DNA from: Conchocele bisecta
Taxonomy: Eukaryota > Mollusca > Bivalvia > Lucinida > Thyasiridae
Direction: 5' to 3'
DNA: 64,000 bases
Assembly: GCA_029237695.1 (NCBI GenBank)
Contig: CM055277.1
Location: 40,458,242-40,522,241, forward strand
Under the pieces are notes generated by a model, which did no database searches, was not told the origin of the DNA, and saw nothing but the letters and a program-made list of their open reading frames with translations. Below are positions 9,586-19,811 of this stretch, one piece after another. The translations under genes and the position numbers were made by a program. Numbering within the stretch: the stretch's first letter is position 1; the number at the start of each line of letters is the position of its first letter.

Positions 9586-9766
9586 AACAAATTGTTAACA
9601 ATTGCTCAGCATTGTTAAGCATTTTCTCAGCATTGTTAAGTATTTGTTAAGCATTGTTCAACATTGTTCAGCAATTGCTCAGCATTTATTCAGCATTTGT
9701 TAAGCATTGTTCAGCATTTGTTAAGCATTGTTCAACATTGTTCGGCAATTGCTCAGCATTTGCTAA
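9586..9766. repeat. Short-period minisatellite
   Basis: Irregular 11-21-bp units built from GTTCAGCATT, TTAAGCATT and CAACATTGTT words. It separates the ATPase 3' end from the next minus-strand gene and holds no gene. Confidence 0.8.
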
Positions 9767-9784
9767 TTAATTTTAAGAAAATTA
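9767..9784 (+). promoter_or_regulatory. Shared 18-bp viral motif, copy 2
   Basis: TTAATTTTAAGAAAATTA, followed by TAAAATTAATTAATAA that runs into the ATPase stop at 9790. No plus-strand gene follows, so this copy could act in reverse or as a 3' signal. Confidence 0.55.
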
Positions 9785-9789
9785 TAAAA

Positions 9790-10388
9790 TTAATTAATAA
9801 CTTTATAAGCAGTTGGTTGATCAGTCTTTAGCAGAAGCTTGGCGTGCTTAGTTTCCGAAAGCATCTGTCTAACCTCCAGGCGCTCCTCGAGTCTCGGTCC
9901 TTGCAGTGAAAGACGGCGACCCATTAAATTTGCTCGCGCAGATCCTTGAGGACGGCGTTGTACTTTTGAGTGGAGATCCATACACTTTGCCCCGCATGGC
10001 GGCCAGAAAATGCGAGCTCGGAGAGCATGTCCTTCTTTTTGGTCATCGCCGCCTCGGCCGAGCAATCGTCAATCACGTATAGGGTGGGCTCACCCTTGAA
10101 TCTTTGGTAGAAGACACGCAGCCAATCGTGAATCCTGTCGCCGGGGTCAATAACGTATACCTCAGGGTCGGTCCATATCCACGGGCGCCGCTGATAAGTA
10201 TCATTGTGCCGCACAGTGGGACACAGGATCACAATGTGACGAAATGCATCGCGGTAGGAGCGCTCGAGCAAGTCGAGGATGAAAACCGTTTTTCCACATC
10301 CTGTCTGCCCACATATTATGGCAGAGTGGGCATCTCCAATCGTGAATTGGTATTGATTTTTAGTATAAAGCTGAGACGTATCGGCCAT
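9790..10388 (-). pseudogene. FtsK/HerA-type genome-packaging ATPase, fused to capsid and broken at the 3' end
   Basis: Begins at an internal Met (MADTSQLYTKNQYQF) that continues the capsid frame without a stop. Walker A is GQTGCGKT, Walker B lies in TLYVIDDCS, followed by AFSGRHAGQSVWISTQKYN, the sensor-like region typical of adenovirus IVa2/poxvirus A32-like packaging ATPases of Mavericks. The frame stops at TAA (9924) after DLREQI. A short remnant follows, then a deletion, and the C-terminal end (9790-9880) survives in another frame ending LLLKTDQPTAYKVIN. The role in the virus would be pumping DNA into capsids; here it is inactive or truncated. Confidence 0.8.
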
Positions 10389-11588
10389 CTTCGATGTTGA
10401 GTTGTGCGTCTGTAATTCTTTGGTTATCTGGATCGTCACACCCTCGCTAGCGTTCTCAACTTGGCGTCCGCTACCGTGCATTTGGTCATCGTCGCTGGCT
10501 CGCATGTCTAGCCATAACGCGTAGTTGGTAGTCAGGAACTCCGCGATGGAGACGGCCGAGAGCTGCAGGTCTTTGGCAACCGCGGCAACCTCCGGGGAAC
10601 GCTTAAAGCCGGAAGGAAACTGCTTTCTGACTTCGTCCCACTGCTGGTGCGCGCGAAGACCCGCGCTGTAGAGTTGATTGGGGACTCCCTCGATCGTCAC
10701 CTCGACCTTTGTGATTTTGGGGTTATAGAATTTGTCAGTTTTTCTAGCCCCGAGCGCGAACCGACGCTCCTCGAACAGCATCAGTATACCTTTCATCGAG
10801 CGGGCGGGTACGTTGACATTAATATTCCACAATGTGTCGCTTTTGTCTTTCGTCATCTTGCGGTGGCGAAGAACTCGGTCGTAAAGTATGGCAACGCGAC
10901 CAGCGTACTGGGATCTGATCAATCGCGCGAGTTCGGGCATCGTGACCATGTCGTACTCCAGCGAAACATTATCGATCGTATACGTCGATGCCATGTCGGT
11001 GGCTATGAGAACTCGGCCGTAGTCGTTGAACGTTAGTTCGTATTCGAGGCGGTCCGCCAAAGCACTCTGATAGTATGGCATGTGACTCTCCAGCAACTCA
11101 AAGTCGAGCGGGATGTAGAAGCGGTTGCCGTAAGCGGCCGTGATCGCGTTGTCACTCGCGTTGTTATCTGCTTTGTTACCAGCCCCGATTCTAAGTTTGG
11201 TTACCTGATAGACCGCATGTTCGCGCTCTTGTGCCGTCTTCCACAGGTCCTGATAGCAATGGTAGACGTCGCTGTTATCGATCGACATCACCTCATTACC
11301 AGAAATCGTTATCATGGTCTTCTTGACGATGGCGCGACCTAGGTTCTGAACGACGGTTCGGTCCGCGTCCGTCGACGTCAGCGAAATAGTGAAAGCGATG
11401 CGAACAGTCCCCGGCACAATGACGTCGCTAGGTCCGAGGTTGGGGAAGCGGACTAATAGCTGCTGGTTCTGGTCGATCGTCGATGGGTTGTTCGTAATAA
11501 CGACACTCTGTCTCACGCCTTTCGCCCCGAGGGGCTCACGCAGTCTGCGGTATGGATTAAGTTTGCGACCACATTGACTCGAAGACAT
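10389..11588 (-). CDS. Major capsid protein (double jelly-roll type), fused to ATPase
   Basis: About 400 codons stay open from the ATG at 11588 (MSSSQCGRKLNPYRRL). It is beta-rich, with segments such as LLVRFPNLGPSDVIVPGTV, ITKVEVTIEGVPNQLYS and NYALWLDMRASDD that I recognise as the Maverick/adintovirus hexon-like capsid. The C terminus lacks its own stop: after THNSTSK the frame runs directly into the ATPase Met at 10388, so the last part of the capsid and the intergenic DNA appear deleted. The gene diverges from the plus-strand gene at 11671, sharing an 82-bp intergenic promoter region. The frame is long and undamaged despite loss in neighbours. The call is from family resemblance without a search. 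Confidence 0.75.
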
Positions 11589-11670
11589 ATTTTCAGTGAA
11601 AATAAATAACTATATTAAACCCATATGGTTTTGTCTTTAATACATAATTAATTTTAAGAAAATTATAAAG
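11589..11670. promoter_or_regulatory. Divergent promoter region with shared motif copy 3
   Basis: TTAATTTTAAGAAAATTA at 11648-11665 lies 5 bp before the plus-strand ATG at 11671, and TATATTAAACCC lies nearer the capsid start. Two genes leave this 82-bp gap in opposite directions. Confidence 0.6.
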
Positions 11671-12532
11671 ATGGCTGATTACGATATTGACATGGATGAC
11701 GATTTCCACGATGACGATGACCTCGACGACGTTGACGAAACGACCTTCATAGAGACACCAGGAACTTCAGCTGCTGGTGATGTTAGCTATATGTGGGAGG
11801 CCCCACCCGTAACTCCGGCATGGGCGGGCGGTACCGAGATTCCTACGGAGATCTCCAAGACTGAGCTGGCGCCTCTCAAGGAAACGGATTCTCGGGTGAA
11901 ACGGTGGGAGAGTGAGGTGTCTAAACACGGCATCAAGGCCACGTTGGAGTTCTGCAGCACTAAAAGAGGAGACCTGTGGGTTAAATGGGGCAAGAACTAA
12001 CTGGAAGTTGCTGACGTTCAAGAACGACCCGAACCGGTTCCTCGGGGCCTCTTCACTGAAAAAAATATGGAGTGGACCTCGCTCGAGCTCTCGGAGTGAT
12101 CGGGGACCGGTCGCAGGTGCCTAAAAAAATGGTAAAAACCCTATAGGCTACCGACGTAACGCTGGCGAAGACGGCCACCACTATAGAAACGAGCGATATC
12201 AGCGAGGTCCCTCGTATAGCCACCGACGCTATTCACACAATTGAAACCACGGTCAACGAAATAAACGGCACAAAGTATGACCCACTGTTACCTCTTCGCG
12301 AACTCCTGGGACTCGATAAGGCTCTGCAAACAACCCGGGGCGAACTGGTCAATAACCTCTCCAAACTCACGGCGCTGGACAAACATATCGCGCTAGAAGA
12401 AAGAAAACTTGGGGAAGCCCGTGGTGATAGAGAATCTACCGAGCGGATCAACAAACTCCTGCGGTCGTTGCGGGACGAAAGAGAAGTCCGCTTGGAGGCT
12501 GCCTCGACTAACCGTGAGGCACTTTCCGGCCA
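11671..12532 (+). pseudogene. 5' part of split viral gene: acidic N terminus plus coiled coil
   Basis: The start at 11671 follows the shared motif. The N terminus is extremely acidic (MADYDIDMDDDFHDDDDLDD). The frame meets TAA at 11998, continues recognisably to ~12110, and another open stretch (12146-12532) encodes a charged helical region that looks like a coiled coil (LTALDKHIALEERKLGEARG). At 12532 the ISL2EU transposon interrupts it; the 3' part resumes at 19354. The family is a recurrent large structural gene of Mavericks with an acidic head, coiled-coil body and membrane-active tail; I infer an internal capsid or core role. Confidence 0.65.
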
Positions 12533-12600
12533 ATGAGAAACATTAGTGAGTTGTCGTTCGTAATCGCAGACTTCGCGGCGCTGCCCTCACATTGGTCCTA
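12533..12600 (+). repeat. ISL2EU left terminal inverted repeat
   Basis: Pairs with the complement of 19288-19353; GCGGCGCT and CTCACATTGGTCCTA are shared exactly. Confidence 0.8.
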
Positions 12601-12683
12601 TCATTCGATCTACCTCGGCTATCTTCCGACTGTATTCATAACAATAGAATCGATCAAGCGAACATCTGTCAAAACTTTTAATT

Positions 12684-12909
12684 AATAAAATACCGGAAAC
12701 AAACTGTGTTGTACCTGAATGTCGCAACAATGGTAGTCATATTCTACCAGCTAACGAATTACGCCGGGAAAAGTGGATTCAGGCAAACAGGCGTGGCAAA
12801 AATGGACCCGGAAGAAGCAAGTTCGAGAAATGGTCTCCTCCAAGCAAATACTGCTACGTATGTCGGGATCACTTTACGGACGATGACTACATCACAATCA
12901 CATTGCACG
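12684..12909 (+). pseudogene. THAP zinc-finger exon of ISL2EU transposase
   Basis: Reads a THAP DNA-binding domain: C-x4-C at CVVPEC, the conserved tryptophan in REKWIQANRR, the proline motif FEKWSPPSKYC, and C-x2-H in YVCRDHF, ending at a GT donor (GTATGT at 12910). It would bind the terminal repeats. No ATG is in frame just upstream; an in-frame TAA lies farther up. The first exon or start codon may therefore be lost, or a non-ATG or spliced start is used. The exon ends in phase 1, matching the next exon's acceptor at 14068. Confidence 0.75.
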
Positions 12910-13365
12910 GTATGTTTTAACTTAATTCTTCGCTATTTGCCTGCTTCATGCGCGCATACATACATGTATAGCGTGAGGTGTGACAACATATTACGTTGAT
13001 GTAAACACCGCCGCGTCAAAACGTACCCAAGACAACACGCCCCCAAATGGTGTGGATCAAAACGTACCCATACATTTAGCACGCAGTTTGATAAATAAAT
13101 CAAGTCCAAAACGTACCTATTGGTTTTGAACTTCTATCGGAAATCATAAATTCCTTATGCTGCTGCAGGAAAAAAAATGCAGTCTGCTGCTTTTGAATAT
13201 TTTATCAATTTCTGTGCTAAAACCTGCTTTGAGTTTGACAGCATATGTGCTAATTCCCATGTAAATTTTTATTTTCTACAGTCTTGCACAATTAATGGAA
13301 GAAATTATGTATTTTTACATGGTAGATTCCAAGAAACTTCATTACGTATGTAAAACTAAATTTAC

Positions 13366-13550
13366 AGGTGCAGCTATACAAATATACAGGTGCACCTGTA
13401 AAAAGAAATACAGCTGCACCTGCAAAAATACAGATGCACCTGTAAAGAATACAGCTGCACCTGTAAAAATACAATTTAGTTTTGACCCCGTGTGTACACC
13501 ATATTTATGAACGGGGTCAAAACTAAACTTACAGGTGCAGCTATACATTT
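13366..13550. repeat. ACAGSTGCACCTGTAAA minisatellite in transposase intron
   Basis: Repeats of ~18-22 bp with the self-complementary core CAGGTGCACCTG/CAGCTGCACCTG. It gives shadow open frames on both strands that are not genes. Confidence 0.8.
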
Positions 13551-13616
13551 ACATTTTGTTTTGACCACGTTCGTACACCATAATTACGTGGATTACCTTG
13601 ATTACCTGCAGTGCTG

Positions 13617-13876
13617 CTTCTGGGGGCCGTTTCACTAAACTTTGCAAGAGTAAAATCTTCGTAAGCGCAAAATTATGATAGTCTGTAAATATCACATTAA
13701 CATGTTTTCTTGTAAACAATTATTGGATTTACATTTATTGAGCATAGGCTGCATATGCAGCCTATACTCAATAAATGTAAATCAAATCCATCAATTTAAA
13801 TTTACAGACGATCCTAAATTTTCACTTACGAACATTTTAGTCGTACGAAGTTTAGTGAAACGGGCCCCTGATTCCT
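13617..13876. mobile_element. MITE with GGGGCCGTTTCACTAAACTT ends
   Basis: Left end GGGGGCCGTTTCACTAAACTT and right end AAGTTTAGTGAAACGGGCCCC are inverted repeats. A 58-bp near-perfect palindrome centred on GCATATGC lies at 13726-13783. It is inserted in the transposase intron. Confidence 0.75.
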
Positions 13877-14067
13877 ATAATAACCTACAGTATCTCCTGT
13901 TTCGCGTAAGAGGCAAGTAAAAGGAGACAGGGTCACGTCTCTCCAAATGGCTTGAGATGCAAGTCGAGGAGTCATGATAAAACATCATTTAATCATCGAA
14001 GAACCTTGTCTCATGTGAGGAAGCACCATGTGTGAAATTAATAAATTTCTTGATTGTATATTTTCAG

Positions 14068-15197
14068 GGACAGCTGTAGAAAGGCGAACCCTGAGGAAGA
14101 CGGCAGTTCCAAGCCGATTCAGTTGGTCCACTAAAAAAATGGAAGAATGTCACAGAAAACGGCGATCACGTTACAAGGAGAGGTCCAATAAAAGCAGAAA
14201 ACTATTGGACGATATTACGAATAATGTCACAGATGATGGTGATAAAGGGGATAGTTATATTGACGATGTCAGTTCCTGTGCTGAAATTATTGTTGATGAA
14301 ACGTGTGACGACAAACCACTCATTAATGATAATGACTGTGCAAAAGAGTTTGTTTCGGTTCCAACTCAAACACCTAAACAGCGCATATATTCTATTGAAA
14401 ATTTTAGGAAAGACAGTGCAGGAGTTCATTTCTATACAGGCCTCGAAAACATATTCAAGTTTTATTTTGTTCTTCATACACTGGGCCCTGCAGCATATTG
14501 TTTGAATTATATATACCATAATGTTGTTACAATTGACATTCCCGATCAATTGGTTGTGATTAATGTTGTAATCACCTGGATTAACTTTATGGCTCTAAAA
14601 TGGAAGGAGGTGAACATTTGGCAATCACTACAACTTGTTCGACTGTTTACTCCATCTGGATTCAAGTGGTATTTTCCAAAAACTAGAATAATTGTTGATG
14701 GAACCGAGTGTCCTATAAAAAAGCCAAACAATCCGAAATCTCAACAAAAGACGTTCTCAACTTATAAAAACCGTAACACTGTTAAAGTTTTAGTAGGAGC
14801 TTCACCCGGTGGACTGGTTTCATTTGTTTCCGATGCATATGGTGGAAGTGCGAGTGACCGACAAATAACTGAACGCAGTCCATTACTGCATCTCTGTGAC
14901 CCAAAAGACAGTATAATGGCAGATAAGGGATTTAATGTCCAGGACCTTTTTGCACCACGTGATGTATCAATAAACATACCAACATTTAAAAAAAAAAAAT
15001 AGAATGAATGGACACTTCGTGATCGGAGAATTTCGAGTAAACGTGTCCACATCGAACGAATAATAGGACTTGCCAAAACAATGAAAATTTTAGTACAGCC
15101 AATGACCGCCACAGAGTCAAAATTGTCATCTGAAATAATTTTCATATGTTTTATGCTATGTAATTTCAGAGTTTGCATCATTCCAAAGCATGCTTAA
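14068..15197 (+). pseudogene. DDE (DDE_Tnp_4-like) transposase exon of ISL2EU
   Basis: The acceptor TTTTCAG at 14061-14067 joins the THAP exon in frame. A basic region is followed by a helix-turn-helix area and the catalytic core: Asp in IIVDGTECPIKK, Asp in GGSASDRQITER and Glu in VHIERIIGLAKT. The middle is shortened: sequence between IDIPDQL and VITWINFM appears deleted. An in-frame TAG at 15000-15002 follows a run of 11 A, after which coding continues in the same frame to TAA at 15197. The gene is thus probably dead. Its partner YqaJ gene converges from the other strand. Confidence 0.8.
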
Positions 15198-16156
15198 CAC
15201 TTTCAACCCACAGCCCTCTATAGAGGCCAATGTTTGCAAACAGCACAAATTCGGACGAGCCAGTTCGTAATGTGCTGTCTCATCAGGATCTGCACTATTT
15301 GTTATCCGAGCTCCAGATAAGATGCATCTTTATGACTATATTTGGGTATATTTCATTGATTTTCCAAAAGAACAAAGAAGTTTGGGGTTCTTTAGAATCG
15401 TCTCATCGAGACGATTCTAAATAACAACAAATTTCTGTGTTTTGAAACAAAGATCTGAAAGCTATCAGAGCTCCAGATAAGCTGCGTATTTGCGTAAATA
15501 CCCAATAAAAATTGCCAAAAGACCCAATTGAAATCAGAAGTAGCGAGTATCAAAAAAGCAATAACAAATTTGTGTTACCTTTATCATGCTACAGAAAACA
15601 ATAAATAGACCACAAATATAGCATATTTTTCTTATTTTCCATGAAAACACATCTTGGTATTTCATTTCGAGGCAAATTATTCAAAAATTGTCGTCTGTAG
15701 ATGTGTAAACAGTACCCAATTAAAATATTGAAATACCCAATTGCTTCAGATATGATGGAGTGAAAATACTCAATTACTAATTCCTTATCTGGAGCGCTGA
15801 ACTATAGTGAAACAAACGTAGCTGATATGGAGCTCTGATATTTATGCTATTAAATATAAATATTACAACAAGAAATATTTCACTCCGATATGTGTATTGA
15901 TTTCTTTTTTTAAGTCATTGAACACAAACTACATGTAGTAACAGGTCACCCACTGTATCCCGACAGATTGTTTACATCTAAAATGTTTATAAAACCAACA
16001 GATCATGTGAAACAACAATAGCCAATAACACACAAACTGGAGAAAACATAGTATCGGCTATTAGTGTGTCACGTGGAAATCCTATATTATAAACAAGATG
16101 CCAGAATACAGTGTGCCCATTACAGTCAGATTAAAGTTTGCACGTTATGAATGATT
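15198..16156. other. Intergenic part of ISL2EU with palindromic repeats
   Basis: Contains TTAGAATCGTCTC/GAGACGATTCTAA at 15391-15420, which recurs at 17711-17752, and repeated GAGCTCCAGATAAG words in both orientations (15308, 15465, 15782), probably small MITEs. No gene seen. Confidence 0.6.
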
Positions 16157-17585
16157 TTAATCTTTGTAATAAAATTTAGCCAACATGGCAGGTTCAAAAT
16201 ATTTGGAATAAAAATCAGAAAGTTTTTTAATCATACTGGAAATGAAGGCATTGTCTCTTTCAATCCTTATGCATTTCACATCGGCCAGAGTGTACACAAG
16301 AAAGTCGCAGTATCGCCTGCCAGTGCAAAACAACTGGCCTTGTACCTGGTAAAAATAATTATTATTTTTATCAAGTTCCAGACTATTTCTTTGTGATTTC
16401 AGATATGACACAGTAACTGGTGTAATTGGTTTGTCCTTAGCTGTGTATGGACATTTAACTTCCAGAATCACATCCTTTGTAATTATTTCATCTGGAGAAC
16501 TACCTAGGAAGGGCATAGTTGTTGATACCCAGATTCCCGATTCGTGCACATGGCAGTGGTGAAGTCGGTCGTATTCCTTTGTTGCCACCTTTTCATATTT
16601 CTTGCCATGATCAGTAGCCTTAGACGTAAATTGTTGCGGCTCCAACAGGCTCTCCGCCAACTTATTGAAGTCGGTTCTGTCTGTTGCTTTGCATATTCTT
16701 CCGAAATTTGACGATTGGATACGCTTGCTCCTTTCTTCTCTCCACAACTCGTTTGCCGACTGACCTCGCGTTCTTTTTTCAATATTCTCAATTCGGTCAC
16801 TGGAAATATTCACTAAACCCATGTGTTCAAGAAATGTCTGCTCATGTGTGTGGAATAAATAGTCATGATCATGGGCCATTGCCCTGGTGTTTGCTGGCTC
16901 AAACAGTTGGAATATTGGCATCTTTGAAATACCCCTAAAGTTTAAACACGCATTTCTGAAGTGGGCCTCATACGACTTGGCACCGCGATACGTTTCCGGT
17001 CGAGGATCAAACCTAAGACTTGTGCTTTCGTCTGCTCCATACATTTCAAGGTCAGGAGCCTTTGAAGGTGAACCAGTGTACATTTTCACTTGATGAAATG
17101 ACTGCAGCTTTTCAGTACATGTACTTTCAACATTCACAGAACCAGTTACACCGAATATATAACATGCATATAACACTGTGCATACATGTTTACAGTGTGC
17201 AGTTGGGCCCATCACTGCACCACATTCACATTGAAATTCAAGAACCTCTCCTTCTCTCGATACACGAATGTCGACAAGATAGACGACGGACTTCTTCATT
17301 TCAGCTCGACATGCACTCTTAACAAAGTAGCAGTCCTGGTCCTCCGAGTCATGCATTCGAATGTAGTACAGATATTTTTCTTTGTACAGACTTACTGGAG
17401 TGTTGTCAAAGTATTTTTCGAAGGTAGCCAGATAAGACACGATGCCCTCCATTGACACTGCTGCAAACCTTTTGTCACTGTTCAGATCCTGGTAGCTCAT
17501 GGGGTCCGGCACCTTCATAGCATACTCTGATTGAAGTGGACTGTCGGGTCTCCCAAAATTTGAGTTTCTGTCATAGGCATCCAGT
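16157..17585 (-). CDS. SWIM plus YqaJ-type nuclease, exon 2 (ISL2EU second protein)
   Basis: The coding exon runs from an acceptor (TTTCAG read on the minus strand, just above 17585) to a stop at 16157, about 476 codons. It has a SWIM zinc finger CECG...CKH near the first quarter, then the lambda-exonuclease/YqaJ fold: SNFGRICKAT, HGKKYEKVAT, SSPDEI with ILEVKCPY giving the D...ExK catalytic signature, and YYxQVQGQL-like FYQVQGQLFC. ISL2EU elements are known to encode such a nuclease, presumably for 5'-3' end processing during transposition. The whole exon is open, unlike the partner transposase. Confidence 0.85.
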
Positions 17586-19127
17586 CTGAAATTATAAAGT
17601 GTTTTATGATATTATAAACTGTTGTTAGTAATGACATTTGTCTATAATATCAAATTTCGACTAAATTTTGGTACACTTCATTCCTTTTTCAACAGAACAT
17701 ATGGAGTTCTTTAGAATCGTCCTGTCGAGATGATTGATTCTAAAGAACACCAAATTTATATGCTTTAAATAGAAATCAGATGTGTGTCTGTAAGACACGA
17801 GGATGCGCCCTGTGGCAGCTTTGACCTAAATGCACCGAAATGTACAAGGTGAACATTTTGTTATAATGACCTTTACCTTGGTCATACGGACCAGAGGTGG
17901 GTGCATAACACGCCATAAGCACAGGACGGACACACATGCATGCAAAATATTGTTGAAATCCATCAAGGGGTTTCAAAGTTATTCACCTAAACGTAAGTGT
18001 GGCAGACGGACAGACATACAGGTGCAAAACATAATAAATCCTGACTGTCGTCAACGGCACATACATATAGTAAAACAAGAATGTCGCGTGTCTAACGATG
18101 GATGCCCCTGGCGTCATGCTGGATGGAAAACAGAAATTTTTACAAACTCTTGCAATATTCTTAACCAAAATCTTCTTAACCAAAGTGTGACGGACATACG
18201 GACGGACGGTCCAAACACTATGTGCCGCCCTCCCGGCTCTCCGAGACCGGGGGCATAAATATGCAGCTTATCTGGAGCACTGAATGATTGATATCGAATA
18301 ATCGTCTGAAGATATTTGTTGATAGAACAAAAAGTTTAACCAACCCACCGGATTTTCCGTTGTAATTATTAGTACATTTTGTATGTTTGTCATCGCGATA
18401 ACGTGAACGGCACTTAAATACTATAAAAATAAGCATATAGTTCATCATAAAACGGTTTACAGTCAAAACGGCCCCAGAATTGCAGGCCCTTATCAGACTT
18501 GTTTACGCGGGTCGTCTTGTGGGCAGCTACAGGGTGGGTGGGGGTATGTGTGAAATGTATGCGTGTCCAGACAGCTTAACTTGAATGTCTCGACACTAAC
18601 TTTGGCTTTGCCTCATAATTATTTGTTTTAGGTCAAGCAAACCGTCCATGAAACGCCTGTTAAACAGACAATTTTGAAGTTAAACTCGTCATGTATCTAT
18701 TACATAATTGCTATGCATTTAAAAGACGGTCATTCAAAGGATGTATTAAGCTATGTACATAGTCATGTACCAGTTAACATGTAAAACTATTTTCACCGCA
18801 AATAATTACCCAACAATATAAATCAAAGTTGTATCCAAAGGAAATTGTGTGAACACGCAACTATGTAACAGCTATTTTTTTTAATATATCTTCTTTCTCT
18901 CATAAAATATTTATATCATGGGGTAGTCTTGACTGGTGCCATTTTGATCTGGGGCCGTCTTGACCAGGTTCCCATAAAACAACATCATCAAGCATATTTG
19001 TTTGGCATTCTCGGTATAAACGTGCCTTCTTTTGACGAACAAAGAATATCATTCAACAGCTGTTCAATATGGGTCAAGTTGTTTACACAATGTTTACATT
19101 GAATACGCGGCCTATTTTTACACATAC
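17586..19127 (-). other. Intron of the ISL2EU nuclease gene
   Basis: Bounded by a GTATGTG donor (minus strand, next to 19128) and a TTTCAG acceptor (next to 17585). It holds an inserted ~480-bp repeat (about 17775-18260) and a palindromic TTAGAATCGTC element near 17711. Small frames here look spurious. Confidence 0.65.
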
Positions 19128-19228
19128 CTCTCAATCAGCTCCTTCTTACGACCCGACGTCTTCGCGTGCCGTTTTCTCAGTTCATCTCTCAACTGATTCA
19201 GGTGCAGCGAGTCGAATTTAGATGACAT
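19128..19228 (-). CDS. SAP-domain exon 1 of the ISL2EU nuclease
   Basis: ATG at 19228 begins MSSKFDSLHLNQLRDELRKR and ends GRKKELIE plus two bases. This is a SAP motif (helix-extension-helix DNA-binding module) split at a phase-2 intron. The first base of exon 2 completes the arginine codon and the frame continues into LDAYDRN. The predicted protein is thus SAP, SWIM, YqaJ, about 510 residues. Confidence 0.75.
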
Positions 19229-19287
19229 TTTGAAGATTTTGTAAGCGAGATGTGATTGAATGTTGATTTCTAAGCAGGAAGTGACAG

Positions 19288-19353
19288 TAGGACCAATGTG
19301 AGCGTAGCGCCGCCTATCGGCGATAAGGAAGATAATCCACTAATGTCTCTCAT
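19288..19353 (-). repeat. ISL2EU right terminal inverted repeat
   Basis: Complement of the left repeat with scattered mismatches. It ends TCTCAT followed by TA. Confidence 0.8.
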
Positions 19354-19811
19354 TAAGTCGGAGCCGCGAAACAATCTCGAGAGTCCTGCACTCGGACACG
19401 ACACTCGGTGAGCGTCTTCGCACTCTGTTCAGAGAGAAGGGCGTCACGATAGTAACCATCCTCACAGCTTTCACTATGATTATATCGACCCTAATTATAT
19501 CTATATCGTCTCTAGTTCTATCTATCACGGGTGGTGCGGCGCCAGCACCCGGGCCAGCACCAGCTCCATCCGGTGGAGCCAAAGAATGGATAAAAAAACA
19601 ACTAAAATCCCTCGCCAGTCTCCTGGCTAAATTAGCCGGAAAGTTGGCTGCCGCGCTGCATGGGTTGATTGGGGGTATCGTCTCCTTCTTGCTATCTATA
19701 TTATCAAAAACGGTCGGATGGCTTGCCAATAATGTTTGGGCTTTACTAGTGGCGATCGCCTGTCTCCTACTATTCTCCACCCGAGAGTTCCTAAAACCAA
19801 AGCACAAATAG
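19354..19811 (+). pseudogene. 3' part of split viral gene: membrane-active tail
   Basis: Continues the gene cut at 12532; with the transposon and one TA removed the flanks are in the same reading frame. It encodes a helical stretch (TLGERLRTLFREKG), a hydrophobic segment (TLIISISSLVLSI), a Pro/Ala/Gly linker, an amphipathic basic helix (GAKEWIKKQLKSLASLLAKL), and further hydrophobic helices to a basic end, KPKHK. The layout recalls the membrane-lytic, melittin-like proteins reported in adintoviruses; I infer a membrane role. It overlaps the 3' end of the opposing gene by 21 bp. From the internal ATG at 19476 the 111-codon tail is open on its own. Confidence 0.65.

Larger units (their letters stand above)
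12533..19353. mobile_element. ISL2EU-type DNA transposon nested in the virus, 6.8 kb
   Basis: Terminal inverted repeats of about 68 bp start ATGAGAAACATTAGTGAG at the left and the inverse of ATGAGAGACATTAGTGGA at the right. Both continue to CTCACATTGGTCCTA. Flanks are consistent with a TA duplication (TA at 19354-19355; CA at 12531-12532, one change). It encodes a THAP+DDE transposase (plus) and a convergent YqaJ-type nuclease (minus), the two-gene set that defines ISL2EU elements. It cuts a viral gene, so it arrived after the virus. Confidence 0.85.

Noticed and set aside
10104..11577. Plus-strand frames opposite the capsid-ATPase gene
   Set aside because: Shadows of the GC-balanced coding strand; no domain and no promoter motif.
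13292..13548. Cys-rich YLYSCTCK frames on both strands
   Set aside because: Translation of a self-complementary minisatellite in the transposase intron.
17776..18466. Frames of 66-142 codons in the ISL2EU nuclease intron
   Set aside because: They lie in an inserted repeat inside the intron and show no domain.
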